A DNA stretch of 64,000 bases from Aestuariivita sp. (GTDB lineage: Bacteria; Pseudomonadota; Alphaproteobacteria; Rhodobacterales; Rhodobacteraceae): contig JAGYKE010000005.1 of NCBI GenBank assembly GCA_018401465.1, positions 248,001 to 312,000 of the forward strand, read 5' to 3'. This document shows, piece by piece, positions 18,173-27,420 of the stretch (its first letter is position 1; each line of letters opens with the position of its first letter). The notes under the pieces were generated by a model. It ran no database searches and was not told the DNA's origin. It saw only the letters and a list, made by a program, of their open reading frames with translations. The position numbers and the translations under genes were made by a program.

Positions 18173-19259
18173 CGATCCCGCCGCCCACCGGCGCGCGCAC
18201 GCCAGTCGTCGACGGGCACGATGTCGGCAGCCCCCGCAGCACCCGCACCGCCAGATAGGCGAAGGCCTGCGCCTCGAGCATGTCGCCGTCCAGCCCGATC
18301 GCCTCGACCGGCGCGACCTGGGACTCGAGCGCGGCCGCCAGCATCTCCATCAGCACCGGATTGCGCCGCCCGCCGCCGGTGACCAGCACCCGCGCGGGCG
18401 TCGCCGGCAGATGTTCCATTCCCTGAAGAACAGCGGCCGCCACCATCGCGGTCAGTGTCGCCGCGGCATCCGCATCGGGCAATTCGCGAACCAATCCGAT
18501 CATCTCTCCGAAATCGTTACGATCCAGCGACTTGGGCGGCATTCTTGAGAAATAGGATTCACTCAGGAACAGCTCCAGCGCGCCCTCTTCGACCCGGCCT
18601 GCGCGGGCCAGCCTGCCATCCTCGTCCATCGTCCGGCCGAAGCGTTCGGTCATGAAATCGTCCAGCGGCGCATTGGCGGGCCCGGTGTCGAAGGCAAGGC
18701 AGGCACCGGGTTCCTCGGGTGCCGACAGGCGGGGATCGACGAAGGTGATGTTGCCCACCCCGCCCAGGTTCAGAAAGGCGACGGGGTCGGTGAGCCCCGC
18801 CCATTTCGCGCAGGCGAAGTGGAAGAAGGGCGCAAGCGGCGCCCCCTCGCCCCCCAGCGCCACGTCGTCGCTGCGGAAATCCCACACGACGGCCAAGCCC
18901 AGCGCATCGGCCAGCCACGCCCCGTCACCCGTCTGCAGCGTCCCCCGTCCGCGCGGTTCATGCGCCAGCGTCTGACCATGAAACCCCACCAGATCGACGT
19001 CCCCGAAGCCCGACAGAAGCGCCGCATGCGCCTCAGTTACCACCTGCGCCGCCGCCACGACCTCGGGGCCAGTCCAGCACCCCAGCGCCCCGCGCAGCAC
19101 CGCGCGTTCTTCGGGCGTATAGGGCCGGTACCCCGTAGCCCCGAAACCCAGGATCGCATGCCCGTCCGTTTCCACCACCGCCGCATCCACCCCGTCGAGA
19201 GAGGTGCCGCTCATCGCGCCCAGCGCCCGAAGCGCGCCGCCTGCCCTGGCCTTATTCAT
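18150..19259 (-). CDS. anmK: Anhydro-N-acetylmuramic acid kinase
   Basis: Recycles cell-wall anhydro-MurNAc by hydrolysis of the anhydro bond and phosphorylation to MurNAc-6-phosphate. It has 369 residues, normal length. Motifs: [17 protein letters not shown] near the start (phosphate binding), [25 protein letters not shown], and [18 protein letters not shown]. The ATG is in a short leader just 62 bp from the divergent tyrS. It overlaps the tail of the DUF985 gene by 23 bases. Confidence 0.95.
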   Translation of the reverse strand: MNKARAGGALRALGAMSGTSLDGVDAAVVETDGHAILGFGATGYRPYTPEERAVLRGALGCWTGPEVVAAAQVVTEAHAALLSGFGDVDLVGFHGQTLAHEPRGRGTLQTGDGAWLADALGLAVVWDFRSDDVALGGEGAPLAPFFHFACAKWAGLTDPVAFLNLGGVGNITFVDPRLSAPEEPGACLAFDTGPANAPLDDFMTERFGRTMDEDGRLARAGRVEEGALELFLSESYFSRMPPKSLDRNDFGEMIGLVRELPDADAAATLTAMVAAAVLQGMEHLPATPARVLVTGGGRRNPVLMEMLAAALESQVAPVEAIGLDGDMLEAQAFAYLAVRVLRGLPTSCPSTTGVRAPVGGGIVSRPSGS

Positions 19260-19321
19260 GGCCTTTTCCTTTGTCTGACCGCCCCCTATACACTCCCCCC
19301 AACGCGATCCCGAGGCAAGAC

Positions 19322-20566
19322 ATGACCTACCACCCGAAATCCGACTTCATGGCCGTCATGATGCAGCGCGGCTTTCTTGCCGACTGCACCGATTACCAGG
19401 GACTGGACGAGGCGCTGATCGCGGGCGTGGTGCCGGGATACATCGGGTTCGACGCGACCGCGAAGTCGCTGCACGTGGGCTCGCTCATCCAGATCATGAC
19501 GCTGCGCTGGCTGCAGAAGACGGGCCACAAGCCCATCACGCTGATGGGCGGCGGCACAACCAAGGTGGGCGACCCGTCCTTCCGGGCCGAGGAACGCCCC
19601 CTGCTCACGCCCGCCCAGATCGACGACAACATCTCCGGGATCAAGCAGGTCTTCGCGAAGTACCTCAGCTATGACGACAGCTCCACCGGCGCGCTCATGC
19701 TCAACAACGCCGAATGGCTGGACGATCTGAACTACCTCGATTTCCTGCGCGACATCGGGCGGCATTTCAGCGTCAACCGGATGCTGTCGTTCGAATCCGT
19801 GAAGTCACGGCTCGACCGCGAACAATCGCTGTCCTTCCTCGAATTCAACTACATGATCCTGCAGGCCTATGACTTCCTCGAACTGAACCGCCGCTATGGC
19901 TGTCTGGTGCAGTTCGGGGGATCGGACCAGTGGGGCAACATCGTCAACGGCATCGACCTCACGCGCCGCGTGCTCGATCACGAAATCTACGGGCTGACGA
20001 CGCCGCTTCTGACCACGTCCGACGGCAAGAAGATGGGCAAGACCGCCGACGGCGCCGTCTGGCTCAATGCCGAAATGCGCAGCCCTTACGAATTCTGGCA
20101 GTTCTGGCGCAACACGACCGATGCCGATGTGGGGCGCTTCCTGAGGCTCTACACCGAACTCCCTCTCGATGAATGCGACCGCCTCGGCGCGCTCGCGGGC
20201 GCCGAGATCAACGAGGCCAAGATCGTGCTCGCCAACGCGGTCACCACGCTGTGCCACGGGGCCGAAGCGGCGGCCGGGGCGGCGGCCACCGCGCGCGAGG
20301 TCTTCGAGAAAGGCGGCATCGGCGATGATCTGCCCACGCTGATTGTCGGCCCCGACGACCTGCCGCTTTCCATCGTGCAGGCGCTGGTCCAGACGGGCCT
20401 CGCGAAATCCGGCAAGGACGCCAAGCGCCTGATCGCCGAGAACGGCGCGCGGATCGACGACGCGCCGCTCACCGACGCGGGGCTCATGCTCGACGCGGGC
20501 GCGCTGGCCGCGCCCGTCAAGCTCAGCGCCGGCAAGAAGCGGCACGCGCTGGTGCAACTGGGCTGA
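19322..20566 (+). CDS. tyrS: Tyrosyl-tRNA synthetase
   Basis: Charges tRNA-Tyr. It has 414 residues from ATG 19322 ([18 protein letters not shown]). Class-I signature motifs: HVGSL for the HIGH-type motif near residue 50, and GKKMGKT for the KMSKS loop near 240. The tyrosine-binding segment includes [10 protein letters not shown] and [17 protein letters not shown]-terminal S4-like RNA-binding domain starts at [20 protein letters not shown]. An in-frame extension to 19271 is unlikely. A REP-like repeat follows the stop. Confidence 0.97.
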   Translation: MTYHPKSDFMAVMMQRGFLADCTDYQGLDEALIAGVVPGYIGFDATAKSLHVGSLIQIMTLRWLQKTGHKPITLMGGGTTKVGDPSFRAEERPLLTPAQIDDNISGIKQVFAKYLSYDDSSTGALMLNNAEWLDDLNYLDFLRDIGRHFSVNRMLSFESVKSRLDREQSLSFLEFNYMILQAYDFLELNRRYGCLVQFGGSDQWGNIVNGIDLTRRVLDHEIYGLTTPLLTTSDGKKMGKTADGAVWLNAEMRSPYEFWQFWRNTTDADVGRFLRLYTELPLDECDRLGALAGAEINEAKIVLANAVTTLCHGAEAAAGAAATAREVFEKGGIGDDLPTLIVGPDDLPLSIVQALVQTGLAKSGKDAKRLIAENGARIDDAPLTDAGLMLDAGALAAPVKLSAGKKRHALVQLG

Positions 20567-20576
20567 GGACCCCCAT

Positions 20577-20624
20577 CTTCCTCTCGCCCCAAATATCCCG
20601 GGGGTCCGGGGGCAAAGCCCCCGG
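20577..20624 (-). repeat. REP-like palindromic repeat, copy C (reverse orientation)
   Basis: In reverse complement this carries the stem CCGGGGGC / GCCCCCGG (20606-20613, 20617-20624) and the core CCCGGGATATTTGGGG with its purine tail. Positions 20577-20604 are identical over 28 bases, in reverse complement, to 42912-42939. It lies in the gap between tyrS and the SDR gene. Confidence 0.75.
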
Positions 20625-20663
20625 CCTCCCTGCCATGAGGACCGACTAGGGAGGACCAAATCC

Positions 20664-21419
20664 ATGCATCTGAACACCACAGCCGCCGTCATCACCGGCG
20701 GCGCATCTGGACTGGGCGAAGCAACAGCCCGCCATTTCGCCGCTCATGGCGCGCAGGTCACCATCCTTGACCGCGACGCCGAGCGCGGCCGTGCCGTCGC
20801 GGCCGAGATCGGCGGGCACTTCGCCGAAACCAATGTCGCCGATGAAGCCTCCGTTCAGGCCGCCATCGACCATGCCGTGGCACAGATGGGCCGCATCACC
20901 TGCGCGGTGAACTGCGCAGGGATCGGCACGGCGGAAAAGACCATCCACAAGGGCGGCGCGCACAGCCTCGACCATTACCGCCGCATCATCGACATCAACC
21001 TCACCGGCAGCTTCAACGTCGCCCGCCTTGCCGCGGTCGAGATGGCGAAGAACGAGCCCGAAGCCGACGGCGCGCGCGGCGTGATCATCAACACTGCCTC
21101 GGTCGCAGCCTTCGACGGGCAGAAGGGCCAGGTCGGCTATGCCTCGTCCAAGGGCGGGATCGTGGGGATGACGCTGCCCATGGCGCGCGATCTGGCCCGC
21201 GACGGCATCCGGGTCATGACCATCGCGCCCGGCACCTTCATGACACCCATGCTGGCAAGCCTGCCGGACGAGGTGCAAAAGCAGTTGGCCGCCGACGTGC
21301 CCTGCCCGCCGCGCCTGGGCGATCCGTCGGAATATGCCCGCCTTGCCGGTTTCATCGTCGAGATGGGCTATCTCAACGGCGAGGTGATCCGCATCGACGG
21401 CGCGCTCCGGATGCGGTGA
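20664..21419 (+). CDS. SDR dehydrogenase, 3-hydroxyacyl-CoA dehydrogenase type-2 (HSD10)-like
   Basis: NAD-dependent short-chain dehydrogenase of 251 residues. The cofactor motif is ITGGASGLGEATARHFA. NTASVAAFDGQ carries the catalytic Ser, and GYASSKGG the Tyr and Lys. The C-terminal part (PPRLGDPSEYARLAGFIVE and LNGEVIRIDGALRM) is the typical end of the HSD17B10/type-2 3-hydroxyacyl-CoA dehydrogenase branch, which acts in fatty acid or isoleucine breakdown. The ribosome site AGGGAGGA precedes the ATG. The next gene starts in its stop codon (TGATG). Confidence 0.9.
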   Translation: MHLNTTAAVITGGASGLGEATARHFAAHGAQVTILDRDAERGRAVAAEIGGHFAETNVADEASVQAAIDHAVAQMGRITCAVNCAGIGTAEKTIHKGGAHSLDHYRRIIDINLTGSFNVARLAAVEMAKNEPEADGARGVIINTASVAAFDGQKGQVGYASSKGGIVGMTLPMARDLARDGIRVMTIAPGTFMTPMLASLPDEVQKQLAADVPCPPRLGDPSEYARLAGFIVEMGYLNGEVIRIDGALRMR

Positions 21420-22018
21420 TGCCGCTGCAGAACCGCGTCCAGCCCACGGGCGAGATCCTCGCGCATCCCGCGCGCGGTCTGTTCATGGGCAACCGCGGGA
21501 TCCTGCACGATGATGCGCAACGGCTGGGGAATGCGCGCTGGCGGCACAAGGCCTGGGTGACCTGCGTCCTTTCGTTCAAGGGGCGCAGGCGGAGCCTGAT
21601 GGCGCCGGGGCACTATACCGAGCTGTTCTTTCATGACGAAGCCGTGGCGCTGGCGGCGGGTCACCGGCCTTGCGCCGAATGCCGCCGCACCGACTACATC
21701 GCCTATCGCGACGCCCTGCGCATCGCAGGCCCCGGGGCCGAACTCGACCGCCTGCTGCATGCCGCCCGGGCCATTCCGCGCAGGTTCGTCCAGCGTCGCC
21801 ACACCGCCAGCATCCGCGATCTGCCCGATGGTGTCTTCATCCTGTCCGGGGACCGGCCCAGCCTCGTCCATGGCGACAGCCTCAGGCCGTTCACACCCGC
21901 GGGCTATGGCGCCCCCCGCCTGCGCCCCGATCAGGGCAAAGTGACGGTCCTGACCCCCGAACCATCCATCGAGGCGCTGCGGAACGGCTACCAACCGGTG
22001 CTGCGGCTGGGCGATTGA
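21419..22018 (+). CDS. Conserved protein of unknown function with an Ada-like CxxC half-motif
   Basis: 199 residues starting in the SDR stop codon (TGATG), so it is translationally coupled to it. No family is assigned with certainty. A notable stretch is FFHDEAVALAAGHRPCAECR (about residues 70-89). It closely resembles the second half of the Ada N-terminal zinc domain, where a phrase of the type AAGxRPCxxCR supplies two of the four zinc cysteines. The first Ada Cys pair is not visible; only one Cys lies upstream (WVTCVLSF). Many Arg and His residues suggest nucleic-acid or metal binding. Function unknown. Confidence 0.8.
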   Translation: MPLQNRVQPTGEILAHPARGLFMGNRGILHDDAQRLGNARWRHKAWVTCVLSFKGRRRSLMAPGHYTELFFHDEAVALAAGHRPCAECRRTDYIAYRDALRIAGPGAELDRLLHAARAIPRRFVQRRHTASIRDLPDGVFILSGDRPSLVHGDSLRPFTPAGYGAPRLRPDQGKVTVLTPEPSIEALRNGYQPVLRLGD

Positions 22019-22031
22019 CGCGCGGATGCGC

Positions 22032-23852
22032 TCAGCCGCCCGCCTTCTCCTCGAGAGACAGCCATTCTTCTTCCGCCGCCGACAGCTTTTCCTGCCGCTG
22101 GGTCATGGCTTCGGTCGCCTTGCGGAACTTGACCGGCTCACGCGCAAACAGGTCGGGGTCAGACAAAAGCTCCGACAATTTCCCGATCTCGGCCTCGAGC
22201 CGCGCGATCTCGCCCGGCAGCGCATCAAGGCGGTGTTTTTCGGTAAAGCTCAGGCCGGTGCGCCGGTCCTTCCCACGTGCAGGCGATACCTTCGCATCTC
22301 CTTGCACACCCCTGCTTTCCTTCGGCTTTTCCGCATCCCGCATCAGTGCGCGCTGGGCCTGCATGTCGCTCCAGCCACCGGCATAGACCACGGCGCGGCC
22401 ATCGCCCTCCATCGCGACGGTCGTCGCCGCCACCCGGTCAAGGAAGTCGCGGTCGTGGCTGACCAGCAGCACGGTGCCGTCATATTCCCCCAGAAGATCC
22501 TGCAGCAGGTCGAGCGTTTCGACATCCAGATCGTTGGTCGGTTCGTCCAGCACCAGAAGGTTGCTGTCCTGCGCCATGAGCCGCGCCAGCAAAAGCCGCG
22601 CCTTCTCGCCCCCCGAGAGCGCCCGCACGGGGGACCGCGCCTGCGTCTCGTCGAACAGGAAATCCTTGAGATAGGCGATCACGTGGCGCGGCTGGCCGCG
22701 TACCATGACCTGATCGGCCCGGCCCGACACGCGCATCGCGGCCTCGCCGGTCAGGCTTTCCCACAAAGTCGCCTCGGGGTCGAGCTGCGCGCGCGCCTGA
22801 TCGAAGACAGCGACGCGCAGCCCCATGCCCAGCGTGACGGTCCCGGTATCGGGCGCGATCTCTCCAAGAAGCATCTTGAGGACGGTCGTCTTGCCCACAC
22901 CGTTGGGGCCCACAAAGGCCACCCGATCCCCCCGCGACACGGTGAGCGAGAACGGATGCAAGATCACCTTTTCTCCGTAAGTCTTTGAAATTTCTTTGGC
23001 CTCGATCACCTTCTTGCCCGAAGGTGCCGCCGCATCAAGGCTCAGCGCCGCGGTGCCCTGCCGCTTGATCTGGGCCATCCGCTCGGCCCGCAGCCCTTCC
23101 AGCGCCCGCACCCGGCCCTGATTTCGCTTGCGCCGCGCGCTGATGCCTTCCACGGCCCAGCGGGCTTCCGCCTTGATCTTGCGGTCAAGCTTGTGGCGCG
23201 CCTCGTCCTCTTCTTCCCAGGTCCGGTCGCGCCAGGCCTCGAAATGTTCGAACCCGCGATCAAGCCGCCGAACCCGCCCCCGGTCGATCCAGAGCGTCGC
23301 GCGCGTCAGCGCCCGCAAGAAGGCCCGGTCGTGACTGATGAGCACGAACCCTGCCCGCGTCTGGGCAAGCTCCGCTTCCAGCCATCCGATCGCCTCGATA
23401 TCAAGATGGTTGGTGGGTTCGTCCAGCAGCATGAGGTCGGGCGCTTCCGCCATCAGCCGCGCCAGCGCCGCGCGGCGACGCTCGCCGCCGCTGGCCGTGC
23501 TTACGGGACGGTCAGGGTCGAATTTCAGCCCCGCACCCGCGCGTTCGACCTTGTAAAGCTCGCCCTCAGGCAGTCCGGCGGCGGCGAAATCGCCCAGCGT
23601 GGCGAAGCCTGTCAGGTCGGGGTCCTGCTCCATGTAGCCGACGGTCTGGCCGGGCGGCAGAATCACCTGCCCCCGGTCGGGCTCCACCAGCCCCGCCATG
23701 ACCTTCATCAGCGTCGACTTCCCCGACCCGTTGCGCCCCACCAGCGCCACGCGATCGAAAGGCTGCACCGCAAGGTCCAGCCCGTCGAAGATGGGCGCGC
23801 CCCCGAAGGTCAGCGCGATGTCGGTCAGTTGCAAAAGAGGGGCTTGTGCCAT
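22032..23852 (-). CDS. ABC-F family ATPase, Uup-like
   Basis: Soluble double-ATPase protein of 606 residues with no membrane segment. NBD1 has GRNGSGKSTLMKVMAG, ASGGERRRAALARLM and LDEPTNHLDIEAIGWLE. The charged linker is at about 235-280. NBD2 has GPNGVGKTTVLKMLLG, LSGGEKARLLLARLM and LDEPTNDLDVETLDLLQ. The C-terminal coiled coil (from about residue 535) is the feature of Uup, which binds branched DNA and ribosome-related substrates. It is convergent with the Ada-like gene, with a 13-base gap between stops. It is not part of the neighbouring importer. Confidence 0.92.
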   Translation of the reverse strand: MAQAPLLQLTDIALTFGGAPIFDGLDLAVQPFDRVALVGRNGSGKSTLMKVMAGLVEPDRGQVILPPGQTVGYMEQDPDLTGFATLGDFAAAGLPEGELYKVERAGAGLKFDPDRPVSTASGGERRRAALARLMAEAPDLMLLDEPTNHLDIEAIGWLEAELAQTRAGFVLISHDRAFLRALTRATLWIDRGRVRRLDRGFEHFEAWRDRTWEEEDEARHKLDRKIKAEARWAVEGISARRKRNQGRVRALEGLRAERMAQIKRQGTAALSLDAAAPSGKKVIEAKEISKTYGEKVILHPFSLTVSRGDRVAFVGPNGVGKTTVLKMLLGEIAPDTGTVTLGMGLRVAVFDQARAQLDPEATLWESLTGEAAMRVSGRADQVMVRGQPRHVIAYLKDFLFDETQARSPVRALSGGEKARLLLARLMAQDSNLLVLDEPTNDLDVETLDLLQDLLGEYDGTVLLVSHDRDFLDRVAATTVAMEGDGRAVVYAGGWSDMQAQRALMRDAEKPKESRGVQGDAKVSPARGKDRRTGLSFTEKHRLDALPGEIARLEAEIGKLSELLSDPDLFAREPVKFRKATEAMTQRQEKLSAAEEEWLSLEEKAGG

Positions 23853-23898
23853 GACGGGCTGCTATCCTGCGCGCCGCACAGCGTCAATCGCCCCTGTC

Positions 23899-25062
23899 TC
23901 AGGCGGCGGGCATCCTTTGCTCCACGATTTCCGCCCACCAGCTGCAGCCCGCCGGGATCGCATCGTCGTTGAAGTTGTATTCGGGGTGGTGAACCATCGC
24001 GGTGTCTCCGTTGCCGACAAGGATATAGGCGCCCGGGCGCTCCTCCAGCATATAGGCGAAATCCTCGCCCCCCATGACAAGCGGCGCCTCCTCGCAGGCG
24101 CCCGACACCTTGCGCGCGACTTCGGCCGCGAACTCGGTCGGTTCGTCATGGTTCACCATGACGGGGTATCCCCGGATGTAGCGGACGTTCACCGTGCCGC
24201 CGAAGGTGGCGGCGATGCCGCTGCAGATCTCGTGGATCCGCTTTTCTGCCAGCGCGCGCATCTCGGTCGACATGGTGCGCACGGTGCCCTTGATCTGCAC
24301 CTTCTGCGGGATGACGTTGAACGCCTTCGAGGACGTCTCGAACGATGTCACCGACACCACGACGCGGTCCACCGGATCGGCGTTGCGGCTGGCGATGGTC
24401 TGCAGGGCAAGGACCGCCTGCGCCGCCATCACGGTGGTGTCGACAGTCTCGTGCGGTTTGGCGGCGTGACCGCCCAGTCCTTCGAACCAGATGTCGAACT
24501 GGTCGGTCGCGGCAAAGAAGGGGCCGGGACGAATCGCGAAGCTGCCCACCGGGCGGCCCGGCCAGTTGTGCATCCCGTACACCTCCTGAATGCCGAAGCG
24601 GTCCATCATGCCATCGGCGCACATCTCGCGCCCGCCACCGCCGCCTTCTTCCGCCGGCTGGAAGATCACGACGACCGTGCCATCGAAGTTGCGCGTCTCG
24701 GCCAGATACTTCGCCGCCCCCAGCAGCATCGCCGTATGCCCGTCATGGCCGCAGGCATGCATGGCGTTCGGCGTCTTCGACGCATAGTCGAGGCCCGTCT
24801 GTTCATGGATCGGCAGCGCGTCCATGTCCGCGCGCAGCCCGACGACCCGGCCCTTCGTGTCCGACTTGCCGCGGATCACGCCCACGACGCCGGTGCGGCC
24901 AATCCCCGTCACCACCTCGTCGCAGCCGAATTCCTGCAGTTTTTCGGCCACCAGCGCGCTGGTGCGGTGGGTCTCGAACAGGATTTCGGGGTTCTCATGG
25001 ATATCCCGCCGCCAGGCGGTGATCTCATCCTGCAGTTCTGCAAAGCGGTTCTTGACGGGCAT
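23899..25062 (-). CDS. M20D metallopeptidase/amidohydrolase, tandem paralogue 4 (operon end)
   Basis: Zinc- or manganese-dependent amidohydrolase of the AbgB/hippurate-hydrolase/aminoacylase branch, 387 residues. Metal-site motifs: ACGHDGHTAMLLGAAKYLAE, FQPAEEGGGGG, MHNWPG, and MGGEDFAYMLEERPGAYI near the C-terminus. It starts MPVKNRFAELQDEI, almost the same as its three upstream neighbours. It cleaves an amide bond such as N-acyl or N-aroyl amino acid, or a dipeptide; the precise substrate is unknown. It is the last gene of a six-gene operon, 12 bp after the preceding paralogue. Confidence 0.92.
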   Translation of the reverse strand: MPVKNRFAELQDEITAWRRDIHENPEILFETHRTSALVAEKLQEFGCDEVVTGIGRTGVVGVIRGKSDTKGRVVGLRADMDALPIHEQTGLDYASKTPNAMHACGHDGHTAMLLGAAKYLAETRNFDGTVVVIFQPAEEGGGGGREMCADGMMDRFGIQEVYGMHNWPGRPVGSFAIRPGPFFAATDQFDIWFEGLGGHAAKPHETVDTTVMAAQAVLALQTIASRNADPVDRVVVSVTSFETSSKAFNVIPQKVQIKGTVRTMSTEMRALAEKRIHEICSGIAATFGGTVNVRYIRGYPVMVNHDEPTEFAAEVARKVSGACEEAPLVMGGEDFAYMLEERPGAYILVGNGDTAMVHHPEYNFNDDAIPAGCSWWAEIVEQRMPAA

Positions 25063-25074
25063 CTTGGGGTCCTT

Positions 25075-26244
25075 TCAGGCGGAAAGCGGCATCCGCGTCT
25101 CGGCCAGCGTGGCGAACCAGCTGCAGCCTGCGGGGATGGCGTCGTCGTTGAATTCGTAGCGGGGGTTGTGCAACTCGGCGCTGTCGCCGTTACCAAGGAA
25201 GACAAAGGCGCCGGGCCGTTCGCCCAGCATGTCGGCAAAATCCTCGCCGCCCATCACGGGCGGGATATCGGTGCGCACAACGGGCGAGACCGCCTGCGCG
25301 GCAGCCAGCGCATGCGCCGCCATGTCGGGGGTGTTGATCGTGGCGGGCACGCAGGGCATGTAGTCAAGCCTCGCCTCGGCGCCATGCGCCTGTGCGGTGG
25401 CCCCGGCCACCTCCTTGATCCGGGCGCGGATCAGGTCCTGCACCTCGGGGTCGAGGTAGCGCACGGTTCCCTTGATGCGGGCTATCCCTGCGATGACGTT
25501 ATGCGCGTCCGTGTCGGTGCGCAGCGAACAGACCGACAGGACCGCCGGTTTCAGCGGATCGACATTGCGCGCGACCACCTGCTGCAGCGCCATGACCACG
25601 GCAGACCCTGCCAGCGTCGCATCGACCGTCTGGTGCGGCATCGCCCCGTGGCCGCCCCGCCCCGTCACCTCGATCTCGAAGAAATCGGTGGCCGCCATCA
25701 GCGGGCCTTCACGCAGCGCGAACTGCCCCGCGGGCAGACCCGGCCAGTTGTGCAGGCCGTAGACTTCGTTCACGCTGAACCGGTCCATCACGCCATCGGC
25801 CAGCATCGCCTTGGCCCCGCCGCCGCCTTCTTCCGCGGGCTGGAACAGCAGCACCACCGTCCCGTCGAAATTGCGCGTCTCGGCCAGGTACTGCGCCGCG
25901 CCCAAGAGCATCGCTGTATGCCCGTCATGGCCGCAGGCATGCATCTTGCCGGACAGGGTCGAGGCATGGGGCAATCCCGTCGCCTCGAGGATCGGCAGCG
26001 CGTCCATGTCGGCGCGGAAGGCGATCACGCGTCCCTTCGTGTCGGTCCGCCCCCGGATCACCCCCACGACCCCGGTCTGTCCGACGCCGGTGATCACCTC
26101 GTCGCAGCCGAAGGCGCGCAGGCGGTCGGCCACCAGCGCCCCGGTGCGGTGTTCCTCGAAGCGCAGTTCGGGGTGCGCGTGCAGGTCGCGCCGCCATTCG
26201 GCGATCTCGCCCTGCAATTCCGCAAAACGGTTCTTGATCGGCAT
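25075..26244 (-). CDS. M20D metallopeptidase/amidohydrolase, tandem paralogue 3
   Basis: 389 residues from ATG 26244 (MPIKNRFAELQGEIAEWRRD). It carries the full metal-site set: ACGHDGHTAMLLGAAQYLAE, FQPAEEGGGGAKAM, LHNWPG and MGGEDFADMLGERPGAFVFL. It differs from the others mainly in the lid domain (LAGSAVVMALQQVVARNVDP), which contacts the substrate. Five bases separate it from the upstream paralogue. The longer frame to 26448 only reads through the neighbour and is not real. Confidence 0.92.
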   Translation of the reverse strand: MPIKNRFAELQGEIAEWRRDLHAHPELRFEEHRTGALVADRLRAFGCDEVITGVGQTGVVGVIRGRTDTKGRVIAFRADMDALPILEATGLPHASTLSGKMHACGHDGHTAMLLGAAQYLAETRNFDGTVVLLFQPAEEGGGGAKAMLADGVMDRFSVNEVYGLHNWPGLPAGQFALREGPLMAATDFFEIEVTGRGGHGAMPHQTVDATLAGSAVVMALQQVVARNVDPLKPAVLSVCSLRTDTDAHNVIAGIARIKGTVRYLDPEVQDLIRARIKEVAGATAQAHGAEARLDYMPCVPATINTPDMAAHALAAAQAVSPVVRTDIPPVMGGEDFADMLGERPGAFVFLGNGDSAELHNPRYEFNDDAIPAGCSWFATLAETRMPLSA

Positions 26245-26249
26245 GGTCC

Positions 26250-27413
26250 CTACCCCGCTGGCATCCGCGCCTCGACCATGCCGGCAAGCCAGGAACAGCC
26301 CATCGGAATGATCTCGTCGTTGAAATCGTATTTCGGGTGATGCAGCCCCGCGCTGTCGCCGTTGCCCAGCCGGATATAGGCGCCGGGCCGCGCCTGCAGC
26401 ATGAAGGCGAAATCCTCGCCCCCCATCACCATGGGCGTGATCGCACAATCGCCCGCCACGGCGCGGGCGACTTCCATGGCGTGATCGGTCTCGGCGTCAT
26501 GGTTGACCAGAACGGGATAACCTTCCTTGAAGTCCACCTGCGCGCTGCCGCCAAAGGTTGCGGCGATGCCGTCGGCCACCTCGCGGATGCGCCGCCGCGC
26601 CATGGCGCGGTGCCCCTCCTGCATCGACCGGATGGTGCCGCGCAGGGTGACCCGCTGGGGGATCACGTTGAACGCGGTCGACGACGACTGGATCGAAGTG
26701 ACCGAGACGACTAACTGCTCAACCGGGTCGGCATTGCGCGCCACGATCTGCTGCAGCGCCACGCCCAGATGACAGGACATGACAGCGGTGTCGACCGTCT
26801 GGTGCGGCCGCGCGGCATGGCCGCCGCGCCCTTCCAGCGTGATCTCGAATTCATCCGTCGCCGCCATCATCGGCCCCGGCCGGATCGCGAATGTGCCCGC
26901 AGGAAGGCCCGGCGCGTTGTGCAGACCGTAAACCTCCTGAATGCCCCAACGCTCCATCATCCCGTCATCGACCATCGCCTTGCCGCCCGCGCCGCCCTCT
27001 TCGGCGGGCTGGAAGATGACAATCGCCGTGCCGTCGAAATTGCGCGTCTCGGCCAGATACTGCGCCGCCCCCAGAAGCATCGCGGTATGCCCGTCATGGC
27101 CGCAGGCATGCATGACACCCGGATGGGTCGAGGCGTGCGCCGCCCCCGTTTCCTCATGAATGGGCAGGGCGTCCATATCCGCGCGCAGGCCGATCACGCG
27201 GCCTTTGGTATCAGTCCGCCCCAGGATCACCGCGACGACGCCAGTTCGGCCGATCCCCGGTACAACCTCGTCACAACCGAAGTCGCGCAGGCGGTTCGCC
27301 ACCACCTCGGCCGTGCGGTGGACATCGTACATCAGTTCGGGATGCGCATGAAAATCGCGCCGCCATCCGGCGATGTGGTCATGCAGTTCCGCAAAGCGGT
27401 TCTTGATCGGCAT
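26250..27413 (-). CDS. M20D metallopeptidase/amidohydrolase, tandem paralogue 2
   Basis: 387 residues from ATG 27413 (MPIKNRFAELHDHIAGWRRD). Motifs: ACGHDGHTAMLLGAAQYLAE, FQPAEEGGAGGKAM, LHNAPGLPAGTFAIRPG, MGGEDFAFMLQARPGAYIRL. The HNAPG form, in place of the HNWPG of paralogues 3 and 4, is shared with paralogue 1. The start is seven bases after the preceding stop. Substrate unknown. The in-frame extension to 27542 overlaps the neighbour and is rejected. Confidence 0.92.
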   Translation of the reverse strand: MPIKNRFAELHDHIAGWRRDFHAHPELMYDVHRTAEVVANRLRDFGCDEVVPGIGRTGVVAVILGRTDTKGRVIGLRADMDALPIHEETGAAHASTHPGVMHACGHDGHTAMLLGAAQYLAETRNFDGTAIVIFQPAEEGGAGGKAMVDDGMMERWGIQEVYGLHNAPGLPAGTFAIRPGPMMAATDEFEITLEGRGGHAARPHQTVDTAVMSCHLGVALQQIVARNADPVEQLVVSVTSIQSSSTAFNVIPQRVTLRGTIRSMQEGHRAMARRRIREVADGIAATFGGSAQVDFKEGYPVLVNHDAETDHAMEVARAVAGDCAITPMVMGGEDFAFMLQARPGAYIRLGNGDSAGLHHPKYDFNDEIIPMGCSWLAGMVEARMPAG

Positions 27414-27420
27414 GGGTCTC

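Noticed and set aside
23698-26340. An 880-codon open frame on the plus strand
   Set aside because: It is antisense to the Uup-like and M20 genes. Repeated His/Arg-rich segments mirror the tandem M20 paralogues in reverse, not a repeat protein.
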